A DNA stretch of 43,864 nucleotides from an uncultured Oscillospiraceae bacterium (GCA_904398675.1 CAJFPI010000059.1:1-43864); one strand, 5' to 3'; positions 23,530 through 31,882 are shown, counted from the stretch's first letter. Made by a program: numbers and translations. The notes: generated from the letters alone by a model not told the origin.

Positions 23530-24668
23530 TTGGCTGCACCTCCTTTTTCACCGCGGCGGATCAGGCGCTTGCAGCGCGCGCCGGTTCGCTGTATCAAGCG
23601 GAAAAGACCATCCCAGCTGAACTCGTTGGAACCAAAGAGGCCTCTGCGGTAGAAGAGGATCACAACCATCAGCAGGGCAGAGAACACCAGCATACGCAGG
23701 CCGGAGATCTCGGGGATGGTAATGGGGCCGATGGAGAAACCGGAGTCCAAAAACCGCAGCCACTCCTTGCCGGCGGTGATGAGGCAGGCGCTGACCAGGG
23801 TGCCGGTGATGCTGCCCTGGCCGCCCAGCACAACGATGAGAAGGATCTCATAGGCCAGGGTGAACCGGAAGTACAGCGGGTTGATAACGCCCACCACGCT
23901 GGCCAGCAGTCCGCCGCTGAGGCCGGCCAGGAAACCGGAGATGACAAAGGAGAGCATCTTGTGCTTGAACAGGGAGATGCCCATGGCCTCCGCCGCCACC
24001 TCGTCGTCGCGGATGGATTTGAAGGCCCGCCCATAAGACGTTTTCATCAGCCGATAGACCAGCGTGATGCACAGCGCCGCCGCAATGGTGGTCCACCAGA
24101 TGTTGGCGGTGTCGGGAATGCTCTTGATACCGATGGAGCTGTTGGTGACGGAGCCCACATTGGTGATGATTACGCGGATGATCTCTGAAAAGCCCAGGGT
24201 CGCGATGGCGAGGTAGTCACCCCGCAGCCGCAGCACCGGGAACCCGATGAGGAAGGCGATGAGGGCAGCCAGCAGTCCGCCGATCAGAATGGCCGCCAGG
24301 AAGGGCGCCTGCATGTCCCGCACCCAGCCCTGGATGGGGGTCACGTAGTACATCTGCTCCTTCACCTCAGGCGGAATGATCAGAAGGCTTGTGGTGTAGG
24401 CGCCGATCGCCATAAAGCCCGCCTGCCCCAGGGAGAACTGACCTGTCAGGCCGTTGATCAGGGTCATGGAGAGAGCGGCAATGGTGTAGACGCCGCACAG
24501 CCGGATGATGCGGACCCCGTAGGAGTCCAGAATAATACCCTGGTCGGCCAGAAACAGGAATACAACGAAAATCACGAGGGTAACCGCCGTCAGAATGCGG
24601 TTCCTGTTCTTATGCGAGGAGGCGCCGGGCTGGTTGAGCCGGCCTTGCACGGTTTGATTCGATCCCAT
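23526..24668 (-). CDS. livM: Branched-chain-type amino acid ABC permease LivM
   Basis: This 380-residue membrane protein has a Ser/Lys-rich N-terminus (residues 1-22), then about nine helices. LSMTLINGLTGQFSLGQAGF near residue 65 is the LivM/LivH signature. The EAA-like cytoplasmic loop contains AFKSIRDDEVAAEAMGI, which docks on the ATPases. It forms the channel with LivH. The last 50 residues are basic (RTGARCKRLIRRGEKGG), longer than usual. It starts 12 nt after livH and overlaps livG by 4 nt. Confidence 0.93.
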   Translation of the reverse strand: MGSNQTVQGRLNQPGASSHKNRNRILTAVTLVIFVVFLFLADQGIILDSYGVRIIRLCGVYTIAALSMTLINGLTGQFSLGQAGFMAIGAYTTSLLIIPPEVKEQMYYVTPIQGWVRDMQAPFLAAILIGGLLAALIAFLIGFPVLRLRGDYLAIATLGFSEIIRVIITNVGSVTNSSIGIKSIPDTANIWWTTIAAALCITLVYRLMKTSYGRAFKSIRDDEVAAEAMGISLFKHKMLSFVISGFLAGLSGGLLASVVGVINPLYFRFTLAYEILLIVVLGGQGSITGTLVSACLITAGKEWLRFLDSGFSIGPITIPEISGLRMLVFSALLMVVILFYRRGLFGSNEFSWDGLFRLIQRTGARCKRLIRRGEKGGAAK

Positions 24669-24680
24669 ATTCCTCCTCCT

Positions 24681-25592
24681 TTACGCTTTGTCGACGCCGG
24701 CCTTGTCCCCCAGCAGTCCTGTGGGCTTGACCAGCAGGATAATGATGAGCAGAACAAAGGCGAAGGCATCCTTGTAGCCGGACAGCCCCGGCAGGAACAG
24801 CACCAGCATGATCTCGATGAAACCCAGCAGAAATGCGCCGATCACAGCGCCGCCGATGCTTCCGATCCCGCCCAGCACTGCCGCGATAAAGCATTTCAGA
24901 CCGGGCATCACGCCTACATAGGGCTCGATCTTCGGGTACTTCAGGCCCCACATGATGGCGCCTACCGCTGCCAGCAGCGAACCGATGCAGAAGGTGATGG
25001 AAATGACGCGGTTGACGTTGATGCCCATGAGGCGGGAGGTGTCAAAATCCCGGCTGGCCGCCCGCATGGCAATACCCATCTTGGTGTGGTTGACCAGGTA
25101 CAAAAGCGCCGCCACCAGAATCGCCGTGATGATGGGGACGATAATGACCATCCGCTGGATATGCACGCCGCCCACAATGATGACGTCCTGGAACAGGGGG
25201 ACGCTGGGGAACTGCTTGGGAATGCCGGAGAAACAGACTACCGCCAGATTCTGCAGGAGGTAGGACACGCCGATGGCGGAAATCAGAACAGAGATTCGCG
25301 GGGCATTTCGCAGCGGCTTATAGGCCGCCCGCTCAATCACAATGCCCAAAAGCGCGATGCCGACAATCCCGGCAATGAAGGCGATGTACCAGGGCGCCTG
25401 AAACAGCGTGGTCACATAGAACACGAAATACATGGCCATCATAAAGACCTCGCCGTGGGCGAAGTTGATCAGCCGGAGGATGCCGTACACCATGGTGTAA
25501 CCAATGGCCACCAGAGAGTAGAGGCTGCCCAGAGACAGTGCGTTCGCTATGCCCTGGACAAATTGCTCCATAGAAGGAATCAATACATTCAT
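24681..25592 (-). CDS. livH: Branched-chain-type amino acid ABC permease LivH
   Basis: This 303-residue membrane protein opens MNVLIPSMEQFVQGIANALS and has the LivH motif SLYSLVAIGYTMVYGILRLI followed by NFAHGEVFMM. The cytoplasmic loop AMRAASRDFDTSRLMGINVN is the ATPase contact. With LivM it forms the transmembrane channel. The ATG at 25592 is set by AAGGTGA just upstream and by the family N-terminus; the frame is open further upstream without similarity. It lies 148 nt after the livJ stop. Confidence 0.93.
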   Translation of the reverse strand: MNVLIPSMEQFVQGIANALSLGSLYSLVAIGYTMVYGILRLINFAHGEVFMMAMYFVFYVTTLFQAPWYIAFIAGIVGIALLGIVIERAAYKPLRNAPRISVLISAIGVSYLLQNLAVVCFSGIPKQFPSVPLFQDVIIVGGVHIQRMVIIVPIITAILVAALLYLVNHTKMGIAMRAASRDFDTSRLMGINVNRVISITFCIGSLLAAVGAIMWGLKYPKIEPYVGVMPGLKCFIAAVLGGIGSIGGAVIGAFLLGFIEIMLVLFLPGLSGYKDAFAFVLLIIILLVKPTGLLGDKAGVDKA

Positions 25593-25740
25593 ATCGTCAC
25601 CTTTGCTTTCGCTGAAGTATGGCTCCGGACCAGGTGGGCTGCCGGAGCGGCCGGCCGGAAATGGGAGCGGTTGGAGGGAGGTACGGAACCTACCCTCCAA
25701 CCGCAAATCAGATGCTATGGAAACGGGATATATGTGCGTT

Positions 25741-26943
25741 TTATTCGAGGTTCACTTCCACAGTGTCGTAGTACACATATTCGCCGTCCTGCGCCACCTT
25801 CAAAACCACCTGGTTCTTGATAGCGTCGCCGTTGTCGTCAAAGCGCAGCGCACCGGTGGCGCCGTCCATCTCCAGGGCATACAGGGCGTCCTTCACAGCG
25901 GGACCGTCGGTGGTGCCGGCAGCCTCAATGGCACGGATGGCAGCCAGATATGCGTCAAAGCCCAGAGCGGAGAGGGCGGAGGGGCTGTCGTCATAGGTGG
26001 AGCTGTAGGCCTCCATAAACTCCTCGCCCACATCCGTGGTGGGAGCAGCGGGATCGAAGAAGGTGGAGGTCACGGTGCCGTTCACATCAGAGCCGCCCAC
26101 TTCCAGGAAGGCGGGAACGTCGATGATGTCAGTGCCCATGAAGGAGGTGTCATAGCCGAGGGCGCGGGCCTGGCTGATGCACAGGGCAGCCTCCGTGTAG
26201 TTGCCGGGGATGAAGATAACCTCGGGCTCACCGGCCATAACGGCCATGATCTGGGAGTTGAAGTCCTGGTCGCCGACGCTGAAGGAGGCCTCGCCTACCA
26301 TCTCGCCGCCCAGGGACTCAAAGGTCTCCACCAGGGAGGCACGGACGCCCACGCAGGTGTCGTTGGTGATCTCATAGATGATAGCGGCTTTCGTCGCTCC
26401 CAGCTCCTGGGCAGCATATGTAGCAAGAGCCGCACCCTGGAAGTCCTCCATGAAACAGACACGGAAGTAATACTCGTTGCCCAGGGTCACGTTGGGGCTG
26501 GTGGCGGAGATGGTGATGGCGGGCGTCTGGGATTCCTCAAACGCATCGGCGCCGGCCATGCTCAGGGAAGAACCCCAGGAGCCGAGGACCACATCTACCT
26601 GCTCGCTTTCCACAAGACGCGCTGCCGCGGTAGCAGCCTCTACCACGTCGGACTTGTTATCCACCTTGACAAGCTCAACGGGACGGCCCAGGACCTCGGG
26701 ATAAAGCGAATGGGCCAGCTCGATGCCGCGCGTCTCATATTCGCCGCCCGCCGCGCTGGCGCCGGTAAGGGGCTGGAAAATGCCGATCTTGATGGCGTCG
26801 CTGTCGCCGCCGCTGCTGCCGCCGTCGTCGGAGGTACCCCCATTGTTGGTGCTGCCTCCGTTGTTTGCCGTGTCGCCGGTGCTGCAGCCTGCCATGGCAA
26901 TTAGCAGCAGCAGAGAGAGCAAAATGGATACCATACGCTTCAT
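25741..26943 (-). CDS. livJ: Branched-chain-type amino acid ABC substrate-binding lipoprotein LivJ/LivK
   Basis: This 400-residue protein has a lipoprotein signal (SLLLLIAMAGC, lipid Cys at residue 20), a low-complexity Gly/Asn/Ser/Asp linker (residues 21-48) and the periplasmic-binding type 1 fold. That fold has IKIGIFQPLTGASAAGGEYE, GSWGSSLSMAGADAFEE and AIIYEITNDTCVGVRASLVE. In this family GSxxSxxxxA contacts the amino-acid alpha-carboxylate and alpha-amino groups, but relatives bind urea, amides or aromatic acids, so the ligand cannot be named. AAAGGAG lies upstream of the ATG. It is first in livJHMGF, and the sensor kinase is divergent from it. Confidence 0.92.
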   Translation of the reverse strand: MKRMVSILLSLLLLIAMAGCSTGDTANNGGSTNNGGTSDDGGSSGGDSDAIKIGIFQPLTGASAAGGEYETRGIELAHSLYPEVLGRPVELVKVDNKSDVVEAATAAARLVESEQVDVVLGSWGSSLSMAGADAFEESQTPAITISATSPNVTLGNEYYFRVCFMEDFQGAALATYAAQELGATKAAIIYEITNDTCVGVRASLVETFESLGGEMVGEASFSVGDQDFNSQIMAVMAGEPEVIFIPGNYTEAALCISQARALGYDTSFMGTDIIDVPAFLEVGGSDVNGTVTSTFFDPAAPTTDVGEEFMEAYSSTYDDSPSALSALGFDAYLAAIRAIEAAGTTDGPAVKDALYALEMDGATGALRFDDNGDAIKNQVVLKVAQDGEYVYYDTVEVNLE

Positions 26944-26961
26944 GTGTTCGCAACTCCTTTC

Positions 26962-26979
26962 ATTTCAATCCGTTGAAAT
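26962..26979. repeat. 7-bp inverted repeat just upstream of livJ
   Basis: ATTTCAA (26962-26968) and TTGAAAT (26973-26979) are exact reverse complements with TCCG between. It lies 10-20 nt upstream of the livJ ribosome site, within the leader. It could be an operator or a small hairpin. Confidence 0.3.
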
Positions 26980-27093
26980 TACATTTCTTCCGGCCTGCGC
27001 AGGGTTGCTGGATCAAAAGCCTGGATTTGCCATAGTGGGTTTTATACAAAATGCCGATAGATTAGCCTCCGCACGCCTGGAATTTGTAGTTTT

Positions 27094-27123
27094 ATTATAA
27101 ATTTTTTCGATAGCCACCGTCTA
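27094..27123 (-). promoter_or_regulatory. Possible livJ promoter
   Basis: On the minus strand: a consensus -10 TATAAT (27099-27094), 18-nt spacer and -35 TAGACG (27123-27118). The -35 is weak, as expected for a promoter that needs an activator such as the AraC-type regulator nearby. The leader is about 145 nt. Confidence 0.35.
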
Positions 27124-27288
27124 TTATCAGATCGGTCGTTTTTTTTACCGTATTTGACACATGTCTGACTGGGATTTTCAGGCATTTTGCCACTTCTGCT
27201 GTATGGAATTTGCCTTTAAGATGTAAAAAAACGCATGTAAAACATGAAAATATGAAAAAAATAGTAAAGGAAATGGCAAATATTGGGA

Positions 27289-27318
27289 AAGACAAGGGGC
27301 GGGAAACCGTGGTACGCT
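27289..27318 (+). promoter_or_regulatory. Possible promoter of the sensor kinase operon
   Basis: -35 AAGACA (27289-27294), 18-nt spacer ending in TGG, -10 TACGCT (27313-27318). It is weak, with an extended -10. The leader is about 28 nt. Confidence 0.3.
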
Positions 27319-27353
27319 GAAAACCAGGGAGGCGGAAGAGAGGGGGAAGAGGA

Positions 27354-28817
27354 GTGGACAGCATACAAAAGACCTCGTGGGGACAGGTGGAGTGGCTGAC
27401 AGAGGGGAAAAACAGCCAGGCCATGAGCATCGGCGTCGTATCCATCGACCCCAAGGTGCGCCAGGAGCCCCATATCCATTACGAGAACGAGCAGTTTATC
27501 TACATCCTCCAGGGGGACGGCCTGGACGTGGTGGATGGTGTGTCCCGGCTGATCCACCCCGGCATGTTCTACTACCTTCCGCCCAACATTACACATGAGA
27601 CGGTCAATACAGGTGCGATTCCCCTGCGCCATCTGATGGTATCGGTGTCCACGGTGTTCCAGGGGGCGGCGGTGCCGGACAACCAGGAGGTGCTGCATTT
27701 CAGCGGCAGCTTTTATGGCGCCATTGAGGCCATCCGCAGCCAGGTGCTGGACAATGCCACCCTGCCTGTGACCATCTTTGACGACATGGGGAATCTGGTG
27801 CTGCAGAACCGGAAATATCCGCATTACTGCCTGACTCACTGCAACCCCCTGAAGGACACGGCGCGGTGCCCCTGCTTTGAGCGGCGGCTGCAGCCGGGAA
27901 CAGTGGGTGGGAATGTGGGGCGGGTATGCCCCCATGGGCTGACGGTGTTCTGCATGCCGATCGTTTATCAGGATACATTCCTCGGCAGCCTTTTCAGCGG
28001 CCATATCCTGCTGGGAAACGGCATAAATGCCGAGGGAACGGGGATGTATGACACGCCCATCGGCTCCATGCTGGCCATCCAGCAGTGGATGCAGAACGTG
28101 GTGCGCAGCATCATCAGCTTTTGCACCTTCAACGCCCTGCGCAGGGATATTGCGCAGAAGGACGCCCTGCTGGCCCAGAGCCAAAGCCAGCAGCAGATGC
28201 TGGAGACGGACCTGCAGGCCATGCGGAACATGGTTACAAACCTGAAGATCAACCACCACTTCCTTTTCAACACCCTGAATGCCATTGCCGGCCAGGCCCT
28301 GGAGGGGGATCGGATCACCACCTATCAGACCATTGTAGACCTGGCCAAGATGTTCCGCTATTCCACTGCCACCAACCTGCAGATGGTGCCGCTGCGCTCA
28401 GAGCTGGAATATCTCAGGACCTATCTCCATATTCAGGAGCTGCGCTACGGCAGGGAGCTGACAGTGGACTTTCATTGCGAGGAGGGGGCGGAAACCTGCC
28501 TGGTGCCCTTTAACTTTCTCCAGCCGATTATTGAAAATGCATTTACGCACGGTTTTATCAACCACTCGGGAGAAAAGCGGCTGGGGATCCGGATTACCAA
28601 GCATGAGCAGTTCCTCCGCTTTATGGTGGAAAACAACGGGGAATGGATTGACAAAACCACGCTGCAGCGGGTCCGCCGCGGAATGGAGACCAGCTCCGGC
28701 CACGGCCTTTCCCTGGTTTATGCCAAGCTGCAGGCCGCCTACGGCGACCGCTTTTCGATCCATATTACATCAGGAAAAACGACTGGTACCAAAATCCGGC
28801 TGGAGCTGCCGCGCTGA
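27354..28817 (+). CDS. Soluble sensor histidine kinase: cupin + PocR + LytS/YesM-type kinase
   Basis: This 487-residue kinase has no membrane helix. Residues about 25-105 are a cupin barrel with the metal ligands His40, His42, Glu46 and His81 (EPHIHYENEQF, PPNITHETVN). Residues about 115-240 resemble a PocR ligand-binding domain, rich in Cys (HYCLTHCNP, RCPCFERRL, VCPHGL). After a Gln-rich coiled coil comes the His_kinase block NLKINHHFLFNTLNAI with His302 as the likely phosphoacceptor (usual motif PHFLFN), then HATPase (PIIENAFTHGFIN, GHGLSLVYAKLQ). Start is GTG at 27354 with AGGGGGAAGAGGA before it. The response regulator follows after 28 nt. It should sense a cytoplasmic small molecule, probably linked to the divergent liv transporter. 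Confidence 0.88.
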   Translation: MDSIQKTSWGQVEWLTEGKNSQAMSIGVVSIDPKVRQEPHIHYENEQFIYILQGDGLDVVDGVSRLIHPGMFYYLPPNITHETVNTGAIPLRHLMVSVSTVFQGAAVPDNQEVLHFSGSFYGAIEAIRSQVLDNATLPVTIFDDMGNLVLQNRKYPHYCLTHCNPLKDTARCPCFERRLQPGTVGGNVGRVCPHGLTVFCMPIVYQDTFLGSLFSGHILLGNGINAEGTGMYDTPIGSMLAIQQWMQNVVRSIISFCTFNALRRDIAQKDALLAQSQSQQQMLETDLQAMRNMVTNLKINHHFLFNTLNAIAGQALEGDRITTYQTIVDLAKMFRYSTATNLQMVPLRSELEYLRTYLHIQELRYGRELTVDFHCEEGAETCLVPFNFLQPIIENAFTHGFINHSGEKRLGIRITKHEQFLRFMVENNGEWIDKTTLQRVRRGMETSSGHGLSLVYAKLQAAYGDRFSIHITSGKTTGTKIRLELPR

Positions 28818-28845
28818 GTTTGCTGTGTGAGGGAGGAAAAGAGGT

Positions 28846-29550
28846 ATGATCCGCGCTATTATAGCGGACGACGAGGCGGCGGGCTCCGTCATTATCCGCT
28901 ATTTCATTAAAATGGGAAAGCTGCCTATCGAAATCGTGGATGAGGCCCGGGACGGCGAGGCGGCCCTGGAGATGATCCGGCGGGAACGGCCGGACCTGAT
29001 CTTCCTGGACATCCAGATGCCCTGCCTCAACGGCTTTGAGCTGATGCGGGCGGTGCCGGATGCCAATTACATTATCATTACCGCCTATGAATCCTTTCAA
29101 TACGCCCAGCAGGCCCTGCGCCTGGGGGCCAAGGACATCCTGCTCAAGCCGGTGGAGTTCGAGCCGTTCTGCGACGCCATTACCCGGGCGCTGGGGTGGA
29201 AATTTACCAAAAACCACCTGACCAATGAGATCATAGAGTACATCCAGCAGAATTACACCCAGAAGATCGAGGTCAACGAGCTGGCCCGCATGTACTACAC
29301 CACCGCCAGCCATATCGCCAGGACCTTCAAAAAGCATATGGGGATGGGCGTGATCAGCTATCTCCACGAGGTCCGTATTCAAAAAGCCATCTCCCTGATG
29401 CAGAATACAGATACCGGCATCAAGGAGATTGCGGAGACGGTGGGTTATGAGAATATCAACAATTTTTATAAATACTTTAAGCAGATGACCGGCTGTACCC
29501 CCGCGGCCTACCGGGAAAAGCGGGGCGAGGTCAAATCAGGTGCTGTATGA
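28846..29550 (+). CDS. Response regulator with AraC-type DNA-binding domain (YesN-like)
   Basis: This 234-residue protein has a CheY receiver (about 1-120) with acidic Asp8 and Asp9, phosphoacceptor Asp55 in FLDIQMPC, the switch Thr in ITAYES and Lys in LLKPVEF. The C-terminus (about 128-228) has two AraC helix-turn-helices: ELARMYYTTASHIARTFKKH and IKEIAETVGYENINNFYKYF. It is shorter than YesN (no long linker). The AraC domain should bind direct repeats, perhaps in the livJ-kinase gap. GAGGAAAAGAGGT precedes the ATG. A strong terminator follows at once. Confidence 0.93.
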   Translation: MIRAIIADDEAAGSVIIRYFIKMGKLPIEIVDEARDGEAALEMIRRERPDLIFLDIQMPCLNGFELMRAVPDANYIIITAYESFQYAQQALRLGAKDILLKPVEFEPFCDAITRALGWKFTKNHLTNEIIEYIQQNYTQKIEVNELARMYYTTASHIARTFKKHMGMGVISYLHEVRIQKAISLMQNTDTGIKEIAETVGYENINNFYKYFKQMTGCTPAAYREKRGEVKSGAV

Positions 29551-29552
29551 AA

Positions 29553-29580
29553 AAGGCCGCGGCGATTTCGCCGCGGCCTT
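29553..29580 (+). terminator. Terminator after the response regulator
   Basis: A perfect 13-bp GC-rich stem (29553-29565 with 29568-29580) begins two bases past the stop. It ends in TTCCTG, a short U-run. It may also act on minus transcripts from glyA, since the flank there is TTTTCA. Confidence 0.75.
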
Positions 29581-29638
29581 CCTGTTGGATGATGTAACAA
29601 TAGGGGGTTGCAGAGGACTGGCGCCGGAAACAGCGCAA

Positions 29639-30895
29639 TCAATACTCCATCGGGTTCACCGGGTACAGGGGGAACCGGGCGATGAGAGCCTGGGCCTTTT
29701 CCCGGCAGCGGGCCAGATTGTCCTCGTCAAAGGGGGCGGAGGCAACCTGCTCCATGATATCCGCAATCTCCCGGATCTCCGGCTCCTTCAGGCCGCGCTG
29801 GGTCACAGCGGTCAGACCGATGCGGACGCCGCTGGTAACAGAGGGCTTTTCCTGGTCAAAGGGGATCATATTCTTGTTGACAGTGATGCCCACGGAATCC
29901 AGTGCGTTCTGGAAATCACGGCCGTTGATGCCCTTGCTGCGCAGATCCACCACCAGCAGATGGTTGTCCGTGCCGCCGCTGACGATGCGGAACCCCTTCT
30001 CGGTGAGGGCTGCCGCCAGGGCCTGGGCATTCTTCACCACCTGGCGCATGGTAGCCTTGAACGCATCGCTGGCAGCGTAGCGGAAGGACCAGCACTTGGC
30101 GGCCATGGTGTGGAGATGGATGGAGCCGAGAGCGCCGGGGAAGGTGCCCTTGTCCAGCATTTTGGCATATTCCTTCTTGCAGAAAACCATGCCGCTGCGG
30201 GCGCTGCAGAAGGTCTTGGTGGTGGAAGAGGTGACAAAGTCGGCGTGGGGGATGGGGCTGGGGATCACGCCGGCGGCCACAAGGCCCGCCACATGTGCCA
30301 TATCCACCATAAAGTAGGCGCCTACTTCCTTGGCCACCTTGGCGATGCGCTCGTAATCGATGAGACGGGAGTAGGAGCTGGCGCCGGCAATGATCATCTT
30401 GGGCTGATACTCCCGGGCCTTGGCCTCCAGGGCGTCATAGTCCAAAAGCTCCGTCTCGGGGTTGATGGCGTAGAACTCAAAGTGATAGATCTTGCTGACC
30501 CAGTTGGCAGGGCTGCCGTGGGTCAGATGGCCGCCCTGGTCCAGCCGCATGCTGAGGACCTTGTCGCCGGGGTTCAGCACGGAGGCGAAGACGCTGTAAT
30601 TGGCGGTGGAGCCGGAGTAGGTCTGGATGTTGACGTGCTCGGCGCCGAAGAGCTCCTTGGCCCGCTGGCAGGCCAGAGTCTCCACCTCGTCTGCTACATG
30701 GGAACCGGCCTGGAACCGGGCGCCGGGATAGCCCTCCAGGGTTTTGTTGGTGAACACGCTGCCGGTCAGCTCCATGACCTCCAGGGGGACGGTGCTTTCA
30801 GAGGCAATCATTTCGATGTTGTGGACCTGCCGCTCATATTCCTTTTCTACCAGGGCATACAATTCAGGGTCGGAAATTTTGGTTGCTTTCAACAT
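29639..30895 (-). CDS. glyA: Serine hydroxymethyltransferase homologue with altered active site
   Basis: This 418-residue, fold-type I PLP enzyme aligns with GlyA along its whole length: Ser32 in MIASES, Glu54 in LEGYPGARF, GGHLTHGS, VDMAHVAGLVAAGV, the PLP Lys227 and the carboxylate Arg in SGVRIG. Several conserved residues of E. coli GlyA differ. Tyr55 is Thr52, Tyr64 is Phe61, Tyr65 is Gln62, His228 next to the PLP Lys is Thr226, and the GPRGG loop is SARSG. The normal reaction is serine plus tetrahydrofolate to glycine plus methylene-THF. Here folate use and serine specificity are doubtful; an aldolase or transaldolase on another beta-hydroxy amino acid is possible. GAGGTG precedes the ATG. 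Convergent with the response regulator and next to the liv transporter. Confidence 0.85.
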   Translation of the reverse strand: MLKATKISDPELYALVEKEYERQVHNIEMIASESTVPLEVMELTGSVFTNKTLEGYPGARFQAGSHVADEVETLACQRAKELFGAEHVNIQTYSGSTANYSVFASVLNPGDKVLSMRLDQGGHLTHGSPANWVSKIYHFEFYAINPETELLDYDALEAKAREYQPKMIIAGASSYSRLIDYERIAKVAKEVGAYFMVDMAHVAGLVAAGVIPSPIPHADFVTSSTTKTFCSARSGMVFCKKEYAKMLDKGTFPGALGSIHLHTMAAKCWSFRYAASDAFKATMRQVVKNAQALAAALTEKGFRIVSGGTDNHLLVVDLRSKGINGRDFQNALDSVGITVNKNMIPFDQEKPSVTSGVRIGLTAVTQRGLKEPEIREIADIMEQVASAPFDEDNLARCREKAQALIARFPLYPVNPMEY

Positions 30896-31024
30896 GTCAG
30901 CACCTCACTTCTTGTATGATGTTTGTACTCTATCACAAATTGCCCTGAAAAATAATGCTGATAATTGTGTTTGTTTGTACGGAATTTATCCACAACCACA
31001 AGGAGCGGAGACAGGAGCGGGAAA

Positions 31025-31054
31025 GCCCCGCGTCCGGCCCGGGGGACGCGGGGC
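31025..31054 (-). terminator. Terminator of the phosphoesterase operon
   Basis: An 11-bp perfect GC-rich stem (31025-31035 with 31044-31054, loop of 8) is followed on the minus strand by TTTCCC, a short U-run. It lies 19 nt past the phosphoesterase stop. Confidence 0.5.
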
Positions 31055-31072
31055 GGCAGCCCCCCGCGGGAA

Positions 31073-31534
31073 CTACCTGCGGGAGGGGAAGGCGACCTGC
31101 TCGAGATGATAGCGTCCCGCGTCCGCCTCCATCATGCAGAATGTCAGCTCCGGGTCAAACCGGCGCCTGCCGCAGCTGCCAGGATTCAGCCACAGGACGC
31201 CCTCCCGGGCCTCCACGCTGTAGCGGTGGGAGTGGCCGTAGACCACCACGTCCACACCCTTCAGCTGCTTGGGGACATCCCGCACATTGTGGGTCACAAA
31301 AAAGCGGACCTCCTCAACGGTAAAGCGCAGTGAGCCAGGGAGCCGGGGCGTGAGCCACCAGTCGTTGTTGCCCCGGACGATGTAGGTGTCCTTGCCGTAG
31401 GAATAGAGCGCCTCGGCGATCTCCGGCGTGTCCAGATCCCCGGCGTGAATGATCACGTCGGCCTCCGTCAGGCGGGCCTTGACCTCGGGGCGGAGAGTGC
31501 CGTGGGTGTCGGACAAAATGGCGATGCGTTTCAT
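31073..31534 (-). CDS. YfcE/MJ0936-family metallophosphoesterase
   Basis: This 153-residue protein is a calcineurin-like phosphoesterase: ILSDTHGTL (Asp8 and His10), IIHAGDLD, VRGNNDWW (the Asn-Asp pair), VTHN and YGHSHRYS, then LNPGSC. All five metal-binding blocks are intact and the length is standard for YfcE. It hydrolyses a phosphodiester or phosphomonoester in the cytoplasm; the natural substrate is unknown for the family. It lies 12 nt after the YqfO-like gene on the same strand, so the two are co-transcribed. GGAGGCCGCCC precedes the ATG at 31534. Confidence 0.92.
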   Translation of the reverse strand: MKRIAILSDTHGTLRPEVKARLTEADVIIHAGDLDTPEIAEALYSYGKDTYIVRGNNDWWLTPRLPGSLRFTVEEVRFFVTHNVRDVPKQLKGVDVVVYGHSHRYSVEAREGVLWLNPGSCGRRRFDPELTFCMMEADAGRYHLEQVAFPSRR

Positions 31535-31546
31535 GGGCGGCCTCCT

Positions 31547-31882
31547 TTATGAAAAGCTTGTGCGGAAAAGGGGGATCACGTTGATGACCGGCTCCTCGTA
31601 GGGGTGGACGGCCTTCACCGCCGCCACCGCCAGGCCCGCTGTTTCAGCGGGGCAGGTGACCTCCACCTTTATCTCCCGGGCGGTGCACACCTCGCCGATC
31701 TGTCCCAGATAGGGGCGGGTCCCCGCCAGGGGCCGCCAGCAGCTGGTGACTGGACTGTAGGAGAGGCAGCAGTCGTAGCCGCCGATGTGGCCGGCATCCA
31801 CGGACTGCAGTGCCCCGCGCACCGCCTCCAGATGGCTCTCCGGCACAAAAATTTCCAGCTTGCAGTAAGAAAATTCCGTCAT
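31547..31882 (-). CDS. YqfO/NIF3-insertion-type PII-like small protein
   Basis: This 111-residue protein opens MTEFSYCKLEIFVPESHLEA and contains GHIGGYDCCLSYSPVTSCWR, GTRPYLGQIGE and the end VKAVHPYEEPVINVIPL. This is the stand-alone form of the domain inserted in YqfO (NIF3 family), which has a CutA/PII-like fold. HPYEEP is also seen in CutA-like proteins. Function is unknown; a metal or nucleotide sensing role is speculative. The ATG at 31882 is selected because CGGAGGCAC stands just upstream. The phosphoesterase follows after 12 nt. Confidence 0.82.
   Translation of the reverse strand: MTEFSYCKLEIFVPESHLEAVRGALQSVDAGHIGGYDCCLSYSPVTSCWRPLAGTRPYLGQIGEVCTAREIKVEVTCPAETAGLAVAAVKAVHPYEEPVINVIPLFRTSFS

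Larger units (their letters stand above)
26944..27353. other. AT-rich intergenic region between livJ and the sensor kinase
   Basis: This 410-nt gap is the most AT-rich stretch of the window. It holds a 7-bp dyad next to the livJ start, a possible livJ promoter at 27094-27123, a weak kinase promoter at 27289-27318, and an isolated consensus -35 TTGACA at 27154-27159 with no partner -10. I see no small gene on either strand. Its size suits a control region for the AraC-type regulator. Confidence 0.55.

Noticed and set aside
24612..26904. Long plus-strand frames opposite livH and livJ
   Set aside because: They mirror the liv genes and contain no recognisable domain.
27154..27182. Promoter using the consensus TTGACA at 27154
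   Set aside because: No -10-like sequence is found 16-18 nt downstream, so I list it only as part of the intergenic region.
29540..30919. A 459-residue plus-strand frame opposite glyA
   Set aside because: Antisense to a clear PLP enzyme; Gly/His-rich with no family features.
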